Shown here piece by piece: positions 1 to 6,070 of a stretch of 6,650 nucleotides of DNA; position 1 is the first letter of the stretch; every line of letters begins with the position of its first letter. The translations under genes and the position numbers were made by a program. The notes under the pieces were generated by a model. The model worked only from the letters and a program-made list of their open reading frames with translations. It was not told the DNA's origin and ran no database searches. This stretch comes from Candidatus Aenigmatarchaeota archaeon (GTDB lineage: Archaea > Aenigmatarchaeota > Aenigmatarchaeia > CG10238-14), in the NCBI GenBank assembly GCA_026397455.1, contig JAPLUX010000077.1, forward strand, positions 1-6,650, in the 5' to 3' direction.

Positions 1-931
1 GTTGTAGATTTAATGTTCTTTTAAGAGTTTTATACCTATTTCTCACAGTAACTTCAGTTACACCGGCTGCTTCTGCTATATCTTTCTGTGTTTTCTTTTC
101 ATTGTTTTGTAAACAACCAATGTACAATGCGGCAGCAGCCAATCCCATGGGATCTTTTCCAGCAGTACCGCGCATCTTTCTGGCATTTCGAAGAATCTGT
201 GTAGCAATTCCCTGACTCTTGCCTGAAATTCCAGTATTTTCAGCTATTTTTGAAACGTACGTTTGAGGGTTTGCTAGTGGCATTTTCATTTCAAGTTCCC
301 ATAACAAGAGACGATAGCAACGAGCAACGTCTTTTTTATCGACTAAACTTGCCTCTGCGATTTCACGAAGTGTTCTTGGAGTTCCACTACCACGACAAGC
401 CGAATAAAGTGCTGCAGCGGCAATAGCTGCAATAGACCTACCACGAACTAATCCTTTGTCCAAAAATTTACGGTAAGTGATCGCTGCTTTCTCTTTAATC
501 GGTGGTGGTATATAGACTTTGTCTGAAAGACGGTCAAGTTCTGACATTGCCTGTGCAAGATTTCTATCAACAGAACTGTGAACAGTAGACCTTTTCTGCC
601 ATTTTCTTAACCTGTACATTTGTTGACGAGTGGGTAGAGGAAGTTTTCTACCAAATGCATCGTAATTAAATGGACTTATACCTGTAGATAAACCTTTATC
701 ATGTCTAGTATATGTTGTTGGTATTCCTACACGACTTCTTGACAATTTTTCTTCTTGGTTGAAGGCATGCCATTCAGGTCCTGTGTCAAGCCCCTTTTCA
801 GATAAGACAACACCACTTAATCCACATATTTCTTCCCCAGTGTTGTGATCATAAATTCGACTACTAAGACATTCATACCCATGATCTGGACACTTATGGC
901 CTTTATGGTAAGTTAAAGAATCTTGTGTCAT
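1..931 (-). CDS. tfb: Transcription initiation factor IIB (TFB), 3' end cut by window
   Basis: Archaeal TFIIB homologue that bridges TBP-bound TATA/BRE DNA and RNA polymerase. Translation from ATG at 931-929 gives 310 residues with no stop before the edge. The start MTQDSL is followed by an N-terminal ribbon (residues 12-43), a B-reader/linker region (GPEWHAF, 51-57), and two cyclin-like repeats (about 118-215 and 216-310). Core hallmarks are DKGLVRGRS (158-166), ARCYRLLL (203-210), KDPMGLAAAALY (259-270) and EAAGVTEVTVRNRYK (287-301). TFBs normally end a few residues after this last motif, so almost the whole gene is present. The ribbon is odd: C14-x2-H17 and C36-x2-S39 replace the usual two CxxC pairs, with an extra C21. 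Identity as TFB is firm; which paralogue, and whether the ribbon binds zinc normally, is open. Confidence 0.96.
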   Translation of the reverse strand, partial: MTQDSLTYHKGHKCPDHGYECLSSRIYDHNTGEEICGLSGVVLSEKGLDTGPEWHAFNQEEKLSRSRVGIPTTYTRHDKGLSTGISPFNYDAFGRKLPLPTRQQMYRLRKWQKRSTVHSSVDRNLAQAMSELDRLSDKVYIPPPIKEKAAITYRKFLDKGLVRGRSIAAIAAAALYSACRGSGTPRTLREIAEASLVDKKDVARCYRLLLWELEMKMPLANPQTYVSKIAENTGISGKSQGIATQILRNARKMRGTAGKDPMGLAAAALYIGCLQNNEKKTQKDIAEAAGVTEVTVRNRYKTLKRTLNLQ

Positions 932-956
932 GCTCTCTGTTTAAAAGAGAAAGTTG

Positions 957-969
957 AAAATTTAAATAA
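957..969 (-). promoter_or_regulatory. Putative TATA box of the tfb gene
   Basis: On the minus strand this reads TTATTTAAATTTT. If the box is TTTAAATTTT (966-957), its end lies 26 nt before the tfb ATG, which predicts a leaderless or very short-leader transcript. No clear Shine-Dalgarno precedes the ATG (only GAGAGC), which fits. Assigned by position and composition only. The rest of the 93-nt gap to the upstream gene (932-1024) is AT-rich, contains a minus-strand TTTTTATA run that could help end the upstream transcript, and shows no other feature. Confidence 0.5.
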
Positions 970-1024
970 CCCAATTATCTTGAATAATATTAAAATGCGT
1001 TGATATAAAAATTAGTGATGTAAA

Positions 1025-2662
1025 TTAAACAAGTCCTTTTCCAGAATTAATCACTATTACTTTATCTTTACTATCTATGTATAATTCACGTAATGCTCCA
1101 AATACCACAGAAGAACTTGGCTCACAAGAGACTATATGCCTAACCTTCTCATAAGCATCTTTAATTTGTTCTTCTGAAAGTTGAATATACTGATGTCCTT
1201 CTTTTAAAATTTCTTCAATTTTTCTCTTATACGGTGTCCATGGTGTGTATAGTTTATCTGCAATCGATGGGCCTTTAACGCCTACACCAACAAGTTTTGT
1301 TTTCAACTTAAACTTTTTTAACCCTTCATATAACCCTACGAAAGCTTCTCCACTTCCTACTGGAACAATCAACCAATCTGGTCTTTCCTCTTTTATTTCT
1401 TCGATTATTGTCTGAAATGCTTCATGGAATCCATTTGTTACATCCCAAATAACTTCTTCATCAGATTCTCTGGTCATTGCTATAACTCCTTCAGGCCCAA
1501 AAATTTTCTTTGACAAATCTACATCAACAACTTTGTATGAGAATTTTTCAAGCTTATTCCTAACATTAAAGCTAACTCTGTCAACAACGCAAACAACTTT
1601 TATATTTGTACCTTCCGCAAACCTGGCAAGAGAATATCCTGCATTCCCAGAGGTTATCAATACCAGTTTATCAACATGTTCATATTTGGCCCTATCGATA
1701 ACCAACTCGCTTCTTCTATCTTTAAAGGTCCCGAATGGGTTTTTACTCTCATCTTTAACTAAGAGTTTTGGAATATTAAACAACGTTTCAAGTTCCCTAT
1801 ATCTGACAAACGGTGTATTGCCTGATTTGTATAGTTTTAATGCTGCATGATTACTGGCAGGTTTATTTTTTGATACGATGACCATTAACGCAAAATTATA
1901 ATCGTCTAGGAACCTTAGTTCGATATTATCTGACTTGACAAAATTAAAATAGTCCATTATTCTTTTTTCAGTAAATCTTTGTGACCAGAACCCTTCCTTA
2001 GTTGCAGTAAATGAATCATTGGGTTTAGAAATAATGATCATGCCGCATCTTTTATAGAATTCTTCTTGTTTTTCTCTTGTGGAATCAGTGTCCACATAAA
2101 TAGAGCCTAAAACTAATTTTCCACCAACAATCAATAAATCAAAGGCTGAACGAAATACTTTCTCGAATGAGGCATTTTTCTCTAAACTAAATATGCTTTT
2201 AAGCTTACCATCTTTATCTGTCTCGAAAGAAAAATCATCTGGGGTGAAATCCCCTGCAGTAAAGTAGGTACATAAAATTAAATCGTATGATTTTTTTAGT
2301 TGGAGTAAATTTCTTGCATCTAAATTAAAAATTCTTACTTTAGATTCCAGTTTACAAGATTCTATGGTTAACTTCGCTTTTTTAAGCATTGTTTCAGAAT
2401 TATCAATCCCATCATATTGTGCTATCAAACCCCAAATTTCTTTTATTTTTGAAAGTCTTTTTGGAACCCTTCCGTCACCTACACCTATATCCAAAACATT
2501 GAGTTTCCTATCCAATTCTTTCGCTAACTCATTAATTATCTTTTTTAATTCTGTCATCTCTGCCTCTTGTGCTTGAATCAAATACTCGGTCATGTAGCTT
2601 TCGTCAAGAGTGTTTTCAATCTCCTTTCTGCTGTACATGGGTTCTGTAAGCATATTTTTCAC
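1025..2662 (-). CDS. Class I SAM methyltransferase fused to a threonine-synthase-like PLP enzyme
   Basis: A 545-residue two-domain protein, probably cytosolic. Residues about 20-265 form a class I SAM methyltransferase: motif I VLDIGVGDG (56-64), acidic end of strand 2 in YDGIDNSETM (83-92), and a motif IV region YDLILCTYF (126-134). Residues about 272-545 form a fold-type-II PLP enzyme: KSGNTPFVR (279-287), KNPFGTFKDR (307-316) with K314 the expected Schiff-base lysine, SGNAG (338-342), the phosphate-binding loop VPVGSGEAF (433-441), EPSSSV (514-519) and NSGKG (539-543). The closest pattern is threonine synthase and its relatives, including cysteate synthase, but the domain is compact (about 275 residues) and the substrate is not readable. 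The start is GTG at 2662, 23 nt after a TATA box and matching the divergent gene's spacing; ATG at 2653 is the alternative. It is divergent from the tandem Lrp regulator, a usual regulator-target layout. Domain calls are firm; pathway is unknown. Confidence 0.9.
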   Translation of the reverse strand: MKNMLTEPMYSRKEIENTLDESYMTEYLIQAQEAEMTELKKIINELAKELDRKLNVLDIGVGDGRVPKRLSKIKEIWGLIAQYDGIDNSETMLKKAKLTIESCKLESKVRIFNLDARNLLQLKKSYDLILCTYFTAGDFTPDDFSFETDKDGKLKSIFSLEKNASFEKVFRSAFDLLIVGGKLVLGSIYVDTDSTREKQEEFYKRCGMIIISKPNDSFTATKEGFWSQRFTEKRIMDYFNFVKSDNIELRFLDDYNFALMVIVSKNKPASNHAALKLYKSGNTPFVRYRELETLFNIPKLLVKDESKNPFGTFKDRRSELVIDRAKYEHVDKLVLITSGNAGYSLARFAEGTNIKVVCVVDRVSFNVRNKLEKFSYKVVDVDLSKKIFGPEGVIAMTRESDEEVIWDVTNGFHEAFQTIIEEIKEERPDWLIVPVGSGEAFVGLYEGLKKFKLKTKLVGVGVKGPSIADKLYTPWTPYKRKIEEILKEGHQYIQLSEEQIKDAYEKVRHIVSCEPSSSVVFGALRELYIDSKDKVIVINSGKGLV

Positions 2663-2684
2663 TATTAAGTGATGATAAATGAAG

Positions 2685-2693
2685 TATATTAAA
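2685..2693 (-). promoter_or_regulatory. Putative TATA box of the methyltransferase-PLP fusion gene
   Basis: On the minus strand this reads TTTAATATA, ending 23 nt before the GTG at 2662. The same geometry is seen at the divergent Lrp gene, so a leaderless transcript starting at or next to the GTG is likely. No Shine-Dalgarno is visible upstream of the GTG or of ATG 2653. Confidence 0.6.
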
Positions 2694-2726
2694 TTTTATG
2701 ATAATTTTTTTAACAAAAGGGGAAAA

Positions 2727-2734
2727 TTTATATA
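2727..2734 (+). promoter_or_regulatory. TATA box of the tandem Lrp gene
   Basis: TTTATATA, a near-ideal archaeal TATA box, preceded by a purine-rich AAAAGGGGAAAA stretch in the BRE position. It ends 24 nt before ATG 2758, so transcription should start at or next to the start codon (leaderless). Confidence 0.75.
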
Positions 2735-2757
2735 CTTATAGTTATTTTTATTAAAAT

Positions 2758-3720
2758 ATGATAGAACTCAATCAAAAAGATAGGGAAATCTTATTTCATT
2801 TAAGTTTAAACGGTAGGGCAAGTCTTGCAGAACTTTCAAAAAAGACTAACCTTTCAAAAGAAGTAATTCATTATCGGTTAAAAAACCTAGAGAAGTCTGG
2901 TGTAATAGAAGGCTACTATGCTGTAATTAATACGTATAAGATAGGCAAAGTCTTCTTCAGAGTTTATATGAAAACCTTAAACATGACCAATAAAATAGAG
3001 GGTGAATTCATAGAATTTTTAAAGAATCATCCAAAAGTTACATGGATCGTAGAAGTTGATGGGGATTTTGATTTCTTGTATGTAGTTTGGGCAAATGACA
3101 TCATAGAATTCGAAAAAGTATACAAAGAAATTAATGATAAATTCGGTAAGTATATGCAAGAAAAATTCTTCTCTGTGATGACGAATGTCTATTATTTCAA
3201 GTACAAGTACTTGGTTGAAAGGCAAGACGGAACCTCCAAGCTGACAGGAGGGGAAATAGAATATCCTAAACTGGATGACTTGGACTTAAAATTAATTTCT
3301 CTTCTTTCTAACCAAGGAAGGATGCCGTTAGTAGAAATTGCGAATAAGCTGAATTCTAATGCAAAGCTAATCAAAACTCGGATGAAAAGATTAGAAAAAT
3401 TGGGAATAATAACTTGTTATAACGTAAAAATAAACCATAGATTGCTAGGATATAGTCAAAGAAAAGTGATGCTCAATCTAAACGATATTTCAAGTGAAAC
3501 GATTCAAAAAATGATAACTTTCCTAACTTTCCACCCATCGACAATTTACATAACCATAGCAATAGGTCAATACGATATTGAGTTTGAAATGATGGAATCT
3601 AGCCATCAAGATTTTCATAATCTTTTAAAAGACCTGAAAAATAATTTCCCAAGATTAATCAAAAATTATTATACGGTAATATTCTATCAAGAACCTAAAG
3701 TTGGTCAATTTTCTTTTTAA
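2758..3720 (+). CDS. Tandem (double) Lrp/AsnC-family transcriptional regulator
   Basis: A 320-residue DNA-binding regulator built from two complete Lrp/AsnC units; a normal family member is about 150 residues. Unit 1 has an HTH at about 4-56 (LSKEVIHYRLKNLEKSGVIEGY) and a ligand-sensing RAM domain at about 64-150 with the turn VDGDFDFLYVV (100-110). Unit 2 has an HTH at about 173-226 (LDLKLISLL, then KTRMKRLEKLGIITCY) and a RAM domain at about 233-312 with IGQYDIEFEM (269-278). Residues 152-170 link the units. Lrp proteins bind palindromic DNA as dimers, sense amino acids, and often regulate themselves and a divergent enzyme gene. Here the divergent partner is the methyltransferase-PLP fusion. 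Each HTH keeps the regulator-like LExxGxI pattern, arguing against the related siroheme decarboxylases. The ATG follows a strong TATA box by 24 nt. Effector unknown. Confidence 0.92.
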   Translation: MIELNQKDREILFHLSLNGRASLAELSKKTNLSKEVIHYRLKNLEKSGVIEGYYAVINTYKIGKVFFRVYMKTLNMTNKIEGEFIEFLKNHPKVTWIVEVDGDFDFLYVVWANDIIEFEKVYKEINDKFGKYMQEKFFSVMTNVYYFKYKYLVERQDGTSKLTGGEIEYPKLDDLDLKLISLLSNQGRMPLVEIANKLNSNAKLIKTRMKRLEKLGIITCYNVKINHRLLGYSQRKVMLNLNDISSETIQKMITFLTFHPSTIYITIAIGQYDIEFEMMESSHQDFHNLLKDLKNNFPRLIKNYYTVIFYQEPKVGQFSF

Positions 3721-3725
3721 AAATA

Positions 3726-3741
3726 GACAGTTTGACCTGTC
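3726..3741. promoter_or_regulatory. Palindrome GACAG-N6-CTGTC, candidate operator upstream of the winged-helix/methyltransferase operon
   Basis: A perfect 5-bp inverted repeat with a 6-bp centre (TTTGAC), starting 6 nt after the Lrp stop and ending 7 nt before the TATA box at 3749. The same 7-mer TAGACAG, spacing and TATA distance recur at 5972-5987. Its length and symmetry suit an Lrp-type dimer site placed like an archaeal upstream activator. A weak terminator hairpin for the Lrp transcript is the alternative. Confidence 0.5.
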
Positions 3742-3748
3742 CATTAAA

Positions 3749-3756
3749 TTTAAATA
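3749..3756 (+). promoter_or_regulatory. Putative TATA box of the winged-helix/methyltransferase/MetE-like operon
   Basis: TTTAAATA, whose end lies 25 nt before the GTG at 3781, the same geometry as the Lrp promoter. It implies a leaderless transcript beginning at the GTG of the winged-helix gene and probably running through to 5972. Confidence 0.6.
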
Positions 3757-3780
3757 AATCATTTACCTTTATTTTTTGAA

Positions 3781-4121
3781 GTGAGCGTGATGACAAGCCA
3801 ATATGTGAAGCTTGGGATAGAAGATCTCGAGAGCATAGAGAAGATTTAAGATTTCTTTTAGTCAGGGCTCTAAACAAAAATCAGGTTCTCATTCTCTCCC
3901 AAGTTGAATGCACCTCAAATGAAAATATCACAAGAATACTGAACAGAATTTCTTTTTCTCATGACATTCCTTTATCTACGCTTAAGCTGAACGCTAAAAT
4001 TCTGAAGAATTTGAATCTAATCACTTTCGGGAATAACTCTCATTTTCAAGCTGTTAAGTTGACTGATTTTGGAAAATTTGTTGTCGAGATAATTGGGGGT
4101 GGTAACTCGGAATTCAACTAA
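3781..4121 (+). pseudogene. Small winged-helix DNA-binding protein, frameshifted
   Basis: Two overlapping frames make one plausible gene. The first frame starts at GTG 3781 (or ATG 3790), placed correctly after a TATA box, and reads about 20 codons ending GIEDLESIEKI before TAA at 3847. The second frame has no ATG, GTG or TTG near its 5' end but reads DLRFLLVRALNKNQ from 3843 to TAA 4119-4121. Restoring one base near 3841-3842 joins them as ...LESIEKDLRFLLVRAL..., giving about 113 residues. The second part looks like a winged helix: IPLSTLKLNAKILKNLNLI as the helix-turn-helix, and ITFGNNSHFQAVKLTDFGK as the wing. I infer a DNA-binding regulator whose target may be its own operon. It overlaps the next gene by about 29 nt, suggesting coupling. 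The break may be a sequencing error, a real mutation or, less likely, programmed shifting. Confidence 0.65.
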
Positions 4122-4872
4122 TTTATCTGAACTTGCGCAACGAGTTGTTGAACCACATGAACTTGTTGAGGGTTTAGATGCTATTCGTTACATTAAAGCC
4201 TGTGATTATCAAAAAACATCAGACTATGGAATACTAGCTGAAGAGTTGTACAAAAAATTTGGGCTCCTCGGTAAACAGGTATTAGAGATAGGATCGGGAT
4301 CGGGAAATCTATGCGAAGAACTCATGACAATGGGTACTGGATTAGTAGTCGGTGTAGATGCTGCTGAAACTATGGTTGCACATGCCTCGAAGAAATATGA
4401 GAGTCTTATAAAAGAAGGACGAATGAAGTTTGTTAGGGCGTCAGTTTACGGAATGCCCTTTTCTTCTGAGTTTGATATGGTTGTTTGTCAGAACTCTTTT
4501 CACCAACTCTACAAACCACGTGAAGCTCTTCAAGAAATGGTGCGTGTAGCTGCCCCTGAAGGAGTAGTATACATAGCCGATTTCCGAAGGGACGTTAGTG
4601 AAGACTCTTTTAGAAGACGTGTACAATATACTAAACCAGAAATACGTGGAGACCTCATCAATTCAATCAGAGCCTCCTTAACAAAACAAGAATTTCGAGA
4701 TATGTTTGATTCAATACCAGACATATCTTTTTCAGTAAAAGATGCAGAAAATCCCACTGGGTTATCTGAGAGAGTAGATGAACTAATCAAAAGAGACCCT
4801 GTTCCACATTGGTTAGATTATCTTATTTCACAAAGAGTTGAAATCAAAAAGTTCAAAAGGAGATGTATATGA
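4093..4872 (+). CDS. Class I SAM-dependent methyltransferase (UbiE-like fold)
   Basis: A 259-residue cytosolic methyltransferase. Motif I is VLEIGSGSG (63-71), the ribose-binding acid is D89 in VVGVDAAETM, followed by YGMPF (119-123), motif IV FDMVVCQNSFHQLY (127-140) and EMVRVAAPEGVVYIADF (148-164). The C-terminal part (165-259) is Arg/Lys-rich and lacks a recognisable substrate motif, so the acceptor is unknown. Possible starts are TTG 4093 and GTG 4099; no ATG occurs in frame before the conserved core and both starts lie inside the 3' end of the winged-helix gene, so translation is probably coupled. The end overlaps the MetE-like gene by 4 nt (ATGA), so the two are surely co-transcribed. 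It does not closely resemble the methyltransferase half of the fusion protein at 1025-2662 beyond the shared fold. Confidence 0.88.
   Translation: MGVVTRNSTNLSELAQRVVEPHELVEGLDAIRYIKACDYQKTSDYGILAEELYKKFGLLGKQVLEIGSGSGNLCEELMTMGTGLVVGVDAAETMVAHASKKYESLIKEGRMKFVRASVYGMPFSSEFDMVVCQNSFHQLYKPREALQEMVRVAAPEGVVYIADFRRDVSEDSFRRRVQYTKPEIRGDLINSIRASLTKQEFRDMFDSIPDISFSVKDAENPTGLSERVDELIKRDPVPHWLDYLISQRVEIKKFKRRCI
4858..4864 (+). promoter_or_regulatory. Shine-Dalgarno that sets the MetE-like start
   Basis: AGGAGAT lies inside the end of the methyltransferase gene. Its GGAG core ends 6 nt before ATG 4869. The earlier in-frame ATG at 4863 overlaps this site and would be too close to use it, so ATG 4869 (or the adjacent ATG 4872) is preferred. 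It is the clearest Shine-Dalgarno in the window and marks an internal operon gene, unlike the leaderless first genes. Confidence 0.75.
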
Positions 4873-5972
4873 TGACCTCAAAAATCTATCGATCAGATGT
4901 AGTCGGGAGCATGCTTAGACCTAAATATCTTTTAGAAACACAGGAACTATTTAAAAAAGGGAAAATCACGCATTCAAAATTAAAAATAGCTGAAGATAAA
5001 GCAGTAAAAGAAGCTGTTGCTATTCAAGAAAGAACAGGAGTGGACGTGTTAACAGATGGCGAAATGCGCAGACCTGTATTCTGCCATAATTTTGTTGATG
5101 CAGTTGATGGGTTTAAATGGAATATCTCCGGTAACACAGTAATTTGGTTTGATATGAAAGGAAATAAAATAGTGGATCCAGTAACAGTTGGAGTTGTAGA
5201 TAAAATTAAGAAAAGGCACGATATATCTGTTGAAGAATATTCTTTTCTTAGAGGCGTAACAGACAAACCTAAAAAAATAACTATTCCAAGCCCTACAATG
5301 ATGAGTTATTATTTTTTACCTGGGGTTTCTGACAAAATTTATCCATCTGCTAACGAATACTTAGACGATGTTACTCGTATTTTAAAGGATAGTGTTTCTG
5401 AATTGGAACATATTGGAGTAACATACATTCAAGTGGACGCCCCAGAATTCGGCATGTTGCTCGATCCCGTTCAACAAGAATGGTTCGCAAATAAAGGATT
5501 CGATCCAGACAATCTAGTCCGTGAAGGTATTGATATGATAAATGAAGTTTTAGGAGACTTTTCTGGAACTAAAGGGCTTCACATTTGCAGGGGGAATGAT
5601 AAGAATCGTTTCATGGCCAAAGGTGGTTATGATAAAATCGCTGAAGTAGTATTCAAAAAATCTAATGTAGACAGACTTTTATTAGAGTTCGACAGTGATA
5701 GAACAGGAGACTTTTCTCCTTTAAGTTGTGTGCCAAATGACAAAATAATAGTATTAGGTCTTATTACTACAAAATCTCCAGTTCTAGAACGGCCAGAAGA
5801 GGTAATAAGCAGAATCGAAGAAGCAGCTGAATATGTACCAAAAGAATGTCTCGCAGTAAGTACACAATGCGGGTTCGCCTCGGTAGCCAAAGGAAATAAT
5901 CTAACTTTTAAAGATCAAGAAAATAAGTTGAGGATGGTCTCGAAAGTAGCTAAGCAGGTATGGAACGATTAG
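4869..5972 (+). CDS. Core MetE-like (cobalamin-independent methionine synthase family) zinc methyltransferase
   Basis: A 367-residue single-domain TIM-barrel protein of the MetE C-terminal/UroD-like superfamily, lacking the N-terminal half of full-length MetE (about 750 residues). Visible in order: DVVGSMLRP (10-18), VLTDGEMRR (60-68), YIQVDAPEFG (186-195), LHICRGN (237-243) with probable zinc ligands H238 and C240, LLLEFDSDRTGDFSPL (270-285) with E273 a likely ligand, VLGLITTK (295-302), and QCGFAS (333-338) with C334 the third thiol/His-type ligand. The family moves methyl or alkyl groups to thiols: methionine synthases use homocysteine, and epoxyalkane:coenzyme M transferase is a relative. 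Catalytic ligands look intact, so it is probably active, but methyl donor and thiol acceptor cannot be read. A short core form making methionine for the two nearby SAM methyltransferases is the simplest inference. It is the last gene of the operon. Confidence 0.9.
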   Translation: MMTSKIYRSDVVGSMLRPKYLLETQELFKKGKITHSKLKIAEDKAVKEAVAIQERTGVDVLTDGEMRRPVFCHNFVDAVDGFKWNISGNTVIWFDMKGNKIVDPVTVGVVDKIKKRHDISVEEYSFLRGVTDKPKKITIPSPTMMSYYFLPGVSDKIYPSANEYLDDVTRILKDSVSELEHIGVTYIQVDAPEFGMLLDPVQQEWFANKGFDPDNLVREGIDMINEVLGDFSGTKGLHICRGNDKNRFMAKGGYDKIAEVVFKKSNVDRLLLEFDSDRTGDFSPLSCVPNDKIIVLGLITTKSPVLERPEEVISRIEEAAEYVPKECLAVSTQCGFASVAKGNNLTFKDQENKLRMVSKVAKQVWND

Positions 5973-5987
5973 ACAGCTTTTACTGTC
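5972..5987. promoter_or_regulatory. Second palindrome GACAG-N6-CTGTC
   Basis: It starts on the last base of the MetE-like stop codon, with a centre of CTTTTA. It matches the 3726-3741 element in both arms, in the preceding TA, and in spacing, and likewise ends 7 nt before a TATA box (5995). Candidate operator for the tyrosyl-tRNA synthetase promoter, or a small hairpin at the operon's 3' end. Confidence 0.5.
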
Positions 5988-5994
5988 GGTCTGA

Positions 5995-6002
5995 TTTATA
6001 AA
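5995..6002 (+). promoter_or_regulatory. Putative distal TATA box upstream of tyrS
   Basis: TTTATAAA. By the geometry of the other promoters, transcription would start near 6027, giving a leader of about 80 nt before tyrS. No start codon lies at the predicted start site. Confidence 0.5.
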
Positions 6003-6040
6003 TCTGTATGTAATAATAAAGTCTGGAATTTGCTGTATGG

Positions 6041-6048
6041 GATATAAA
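6041..6048 (+). promoter_or_regulatory. Putative proximal TATA box upstream of tyrS
   Basis: GATATAAA, ending 23 nt before the ATG at 6071. This is the same TATA-to-start distance as the other leaderless genes here, but it points at the short leader ORF rather than at tyrS itself. Confidence 0.4.
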
Positions 6049-6070
6049 TCAATCCAAAAGATATCTTAAA

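Larger units (their letters stand above)
2682..2737. repeat. Imperfect inverted repeat containing both divergent promoters
   Basis: The left arm is AAGTATATTAAATTTT (2682-2697) and the right arm is AAAATTTATATACTT (2723-2737), separated by 25 bp. The right arm equals the reverse complement of the left except for one missing A. Each arm contains the TATA box of the gene it faces. The repeat therefore gives the fusion gene and the Lrp gene nearly identical core promoters, and could also hold matched binding sites for the regulator. Confidence 0.7.

Noticed and set aside
1533..1850. Plus-strand 105-codon ORF inside the fusion gene
   Set aside because: It lies wholly opposite the conserved PLP domain, has no recognisable motif and a Ser/Leu-rich composition typical of an antisense shadow.
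2758..3720. Tandem AsnC-like protein as a siroheme decarboxylase (AhbAB/NirDL type)
   Set aside because: Both helix-turn-helix units keep regulator-like recognition helices and the LExxGxI pattern, no heme-pathway genes are nearby, and the gene is divergent from an enzyme gene in the usual Lrp layout.
3726..3741. Simple intrinsic terminator after the Lrp gene
   Set aside because: The stem is only 5 bp and is not followed by a long T-run. The repeat near 5972 with the same distance to a TATA box fits an operator better, though a termination role is not excluded.
4530..4790. Minus-strand 86-codon ORF opposite the methyltransferase
   Set aside because: Antisense to conserved coding sequence, with no promoter and no recognisable domain.
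4863..4868. ATG 4863 as the MetE-like start
   Set aside because: This ATG overlaps the Shine-Dalgarno AGGAGAT at 4858-4864. ATG 4869 has correct spacing and forms the common ATGA stop-start overlap.
5627..5890. Minus-strand 87-codon ORF opposite the MetE-like gene
   Set aside because: Antisense to the zinc-site region; low-complexity Ser/Thr-rich product with no motif.
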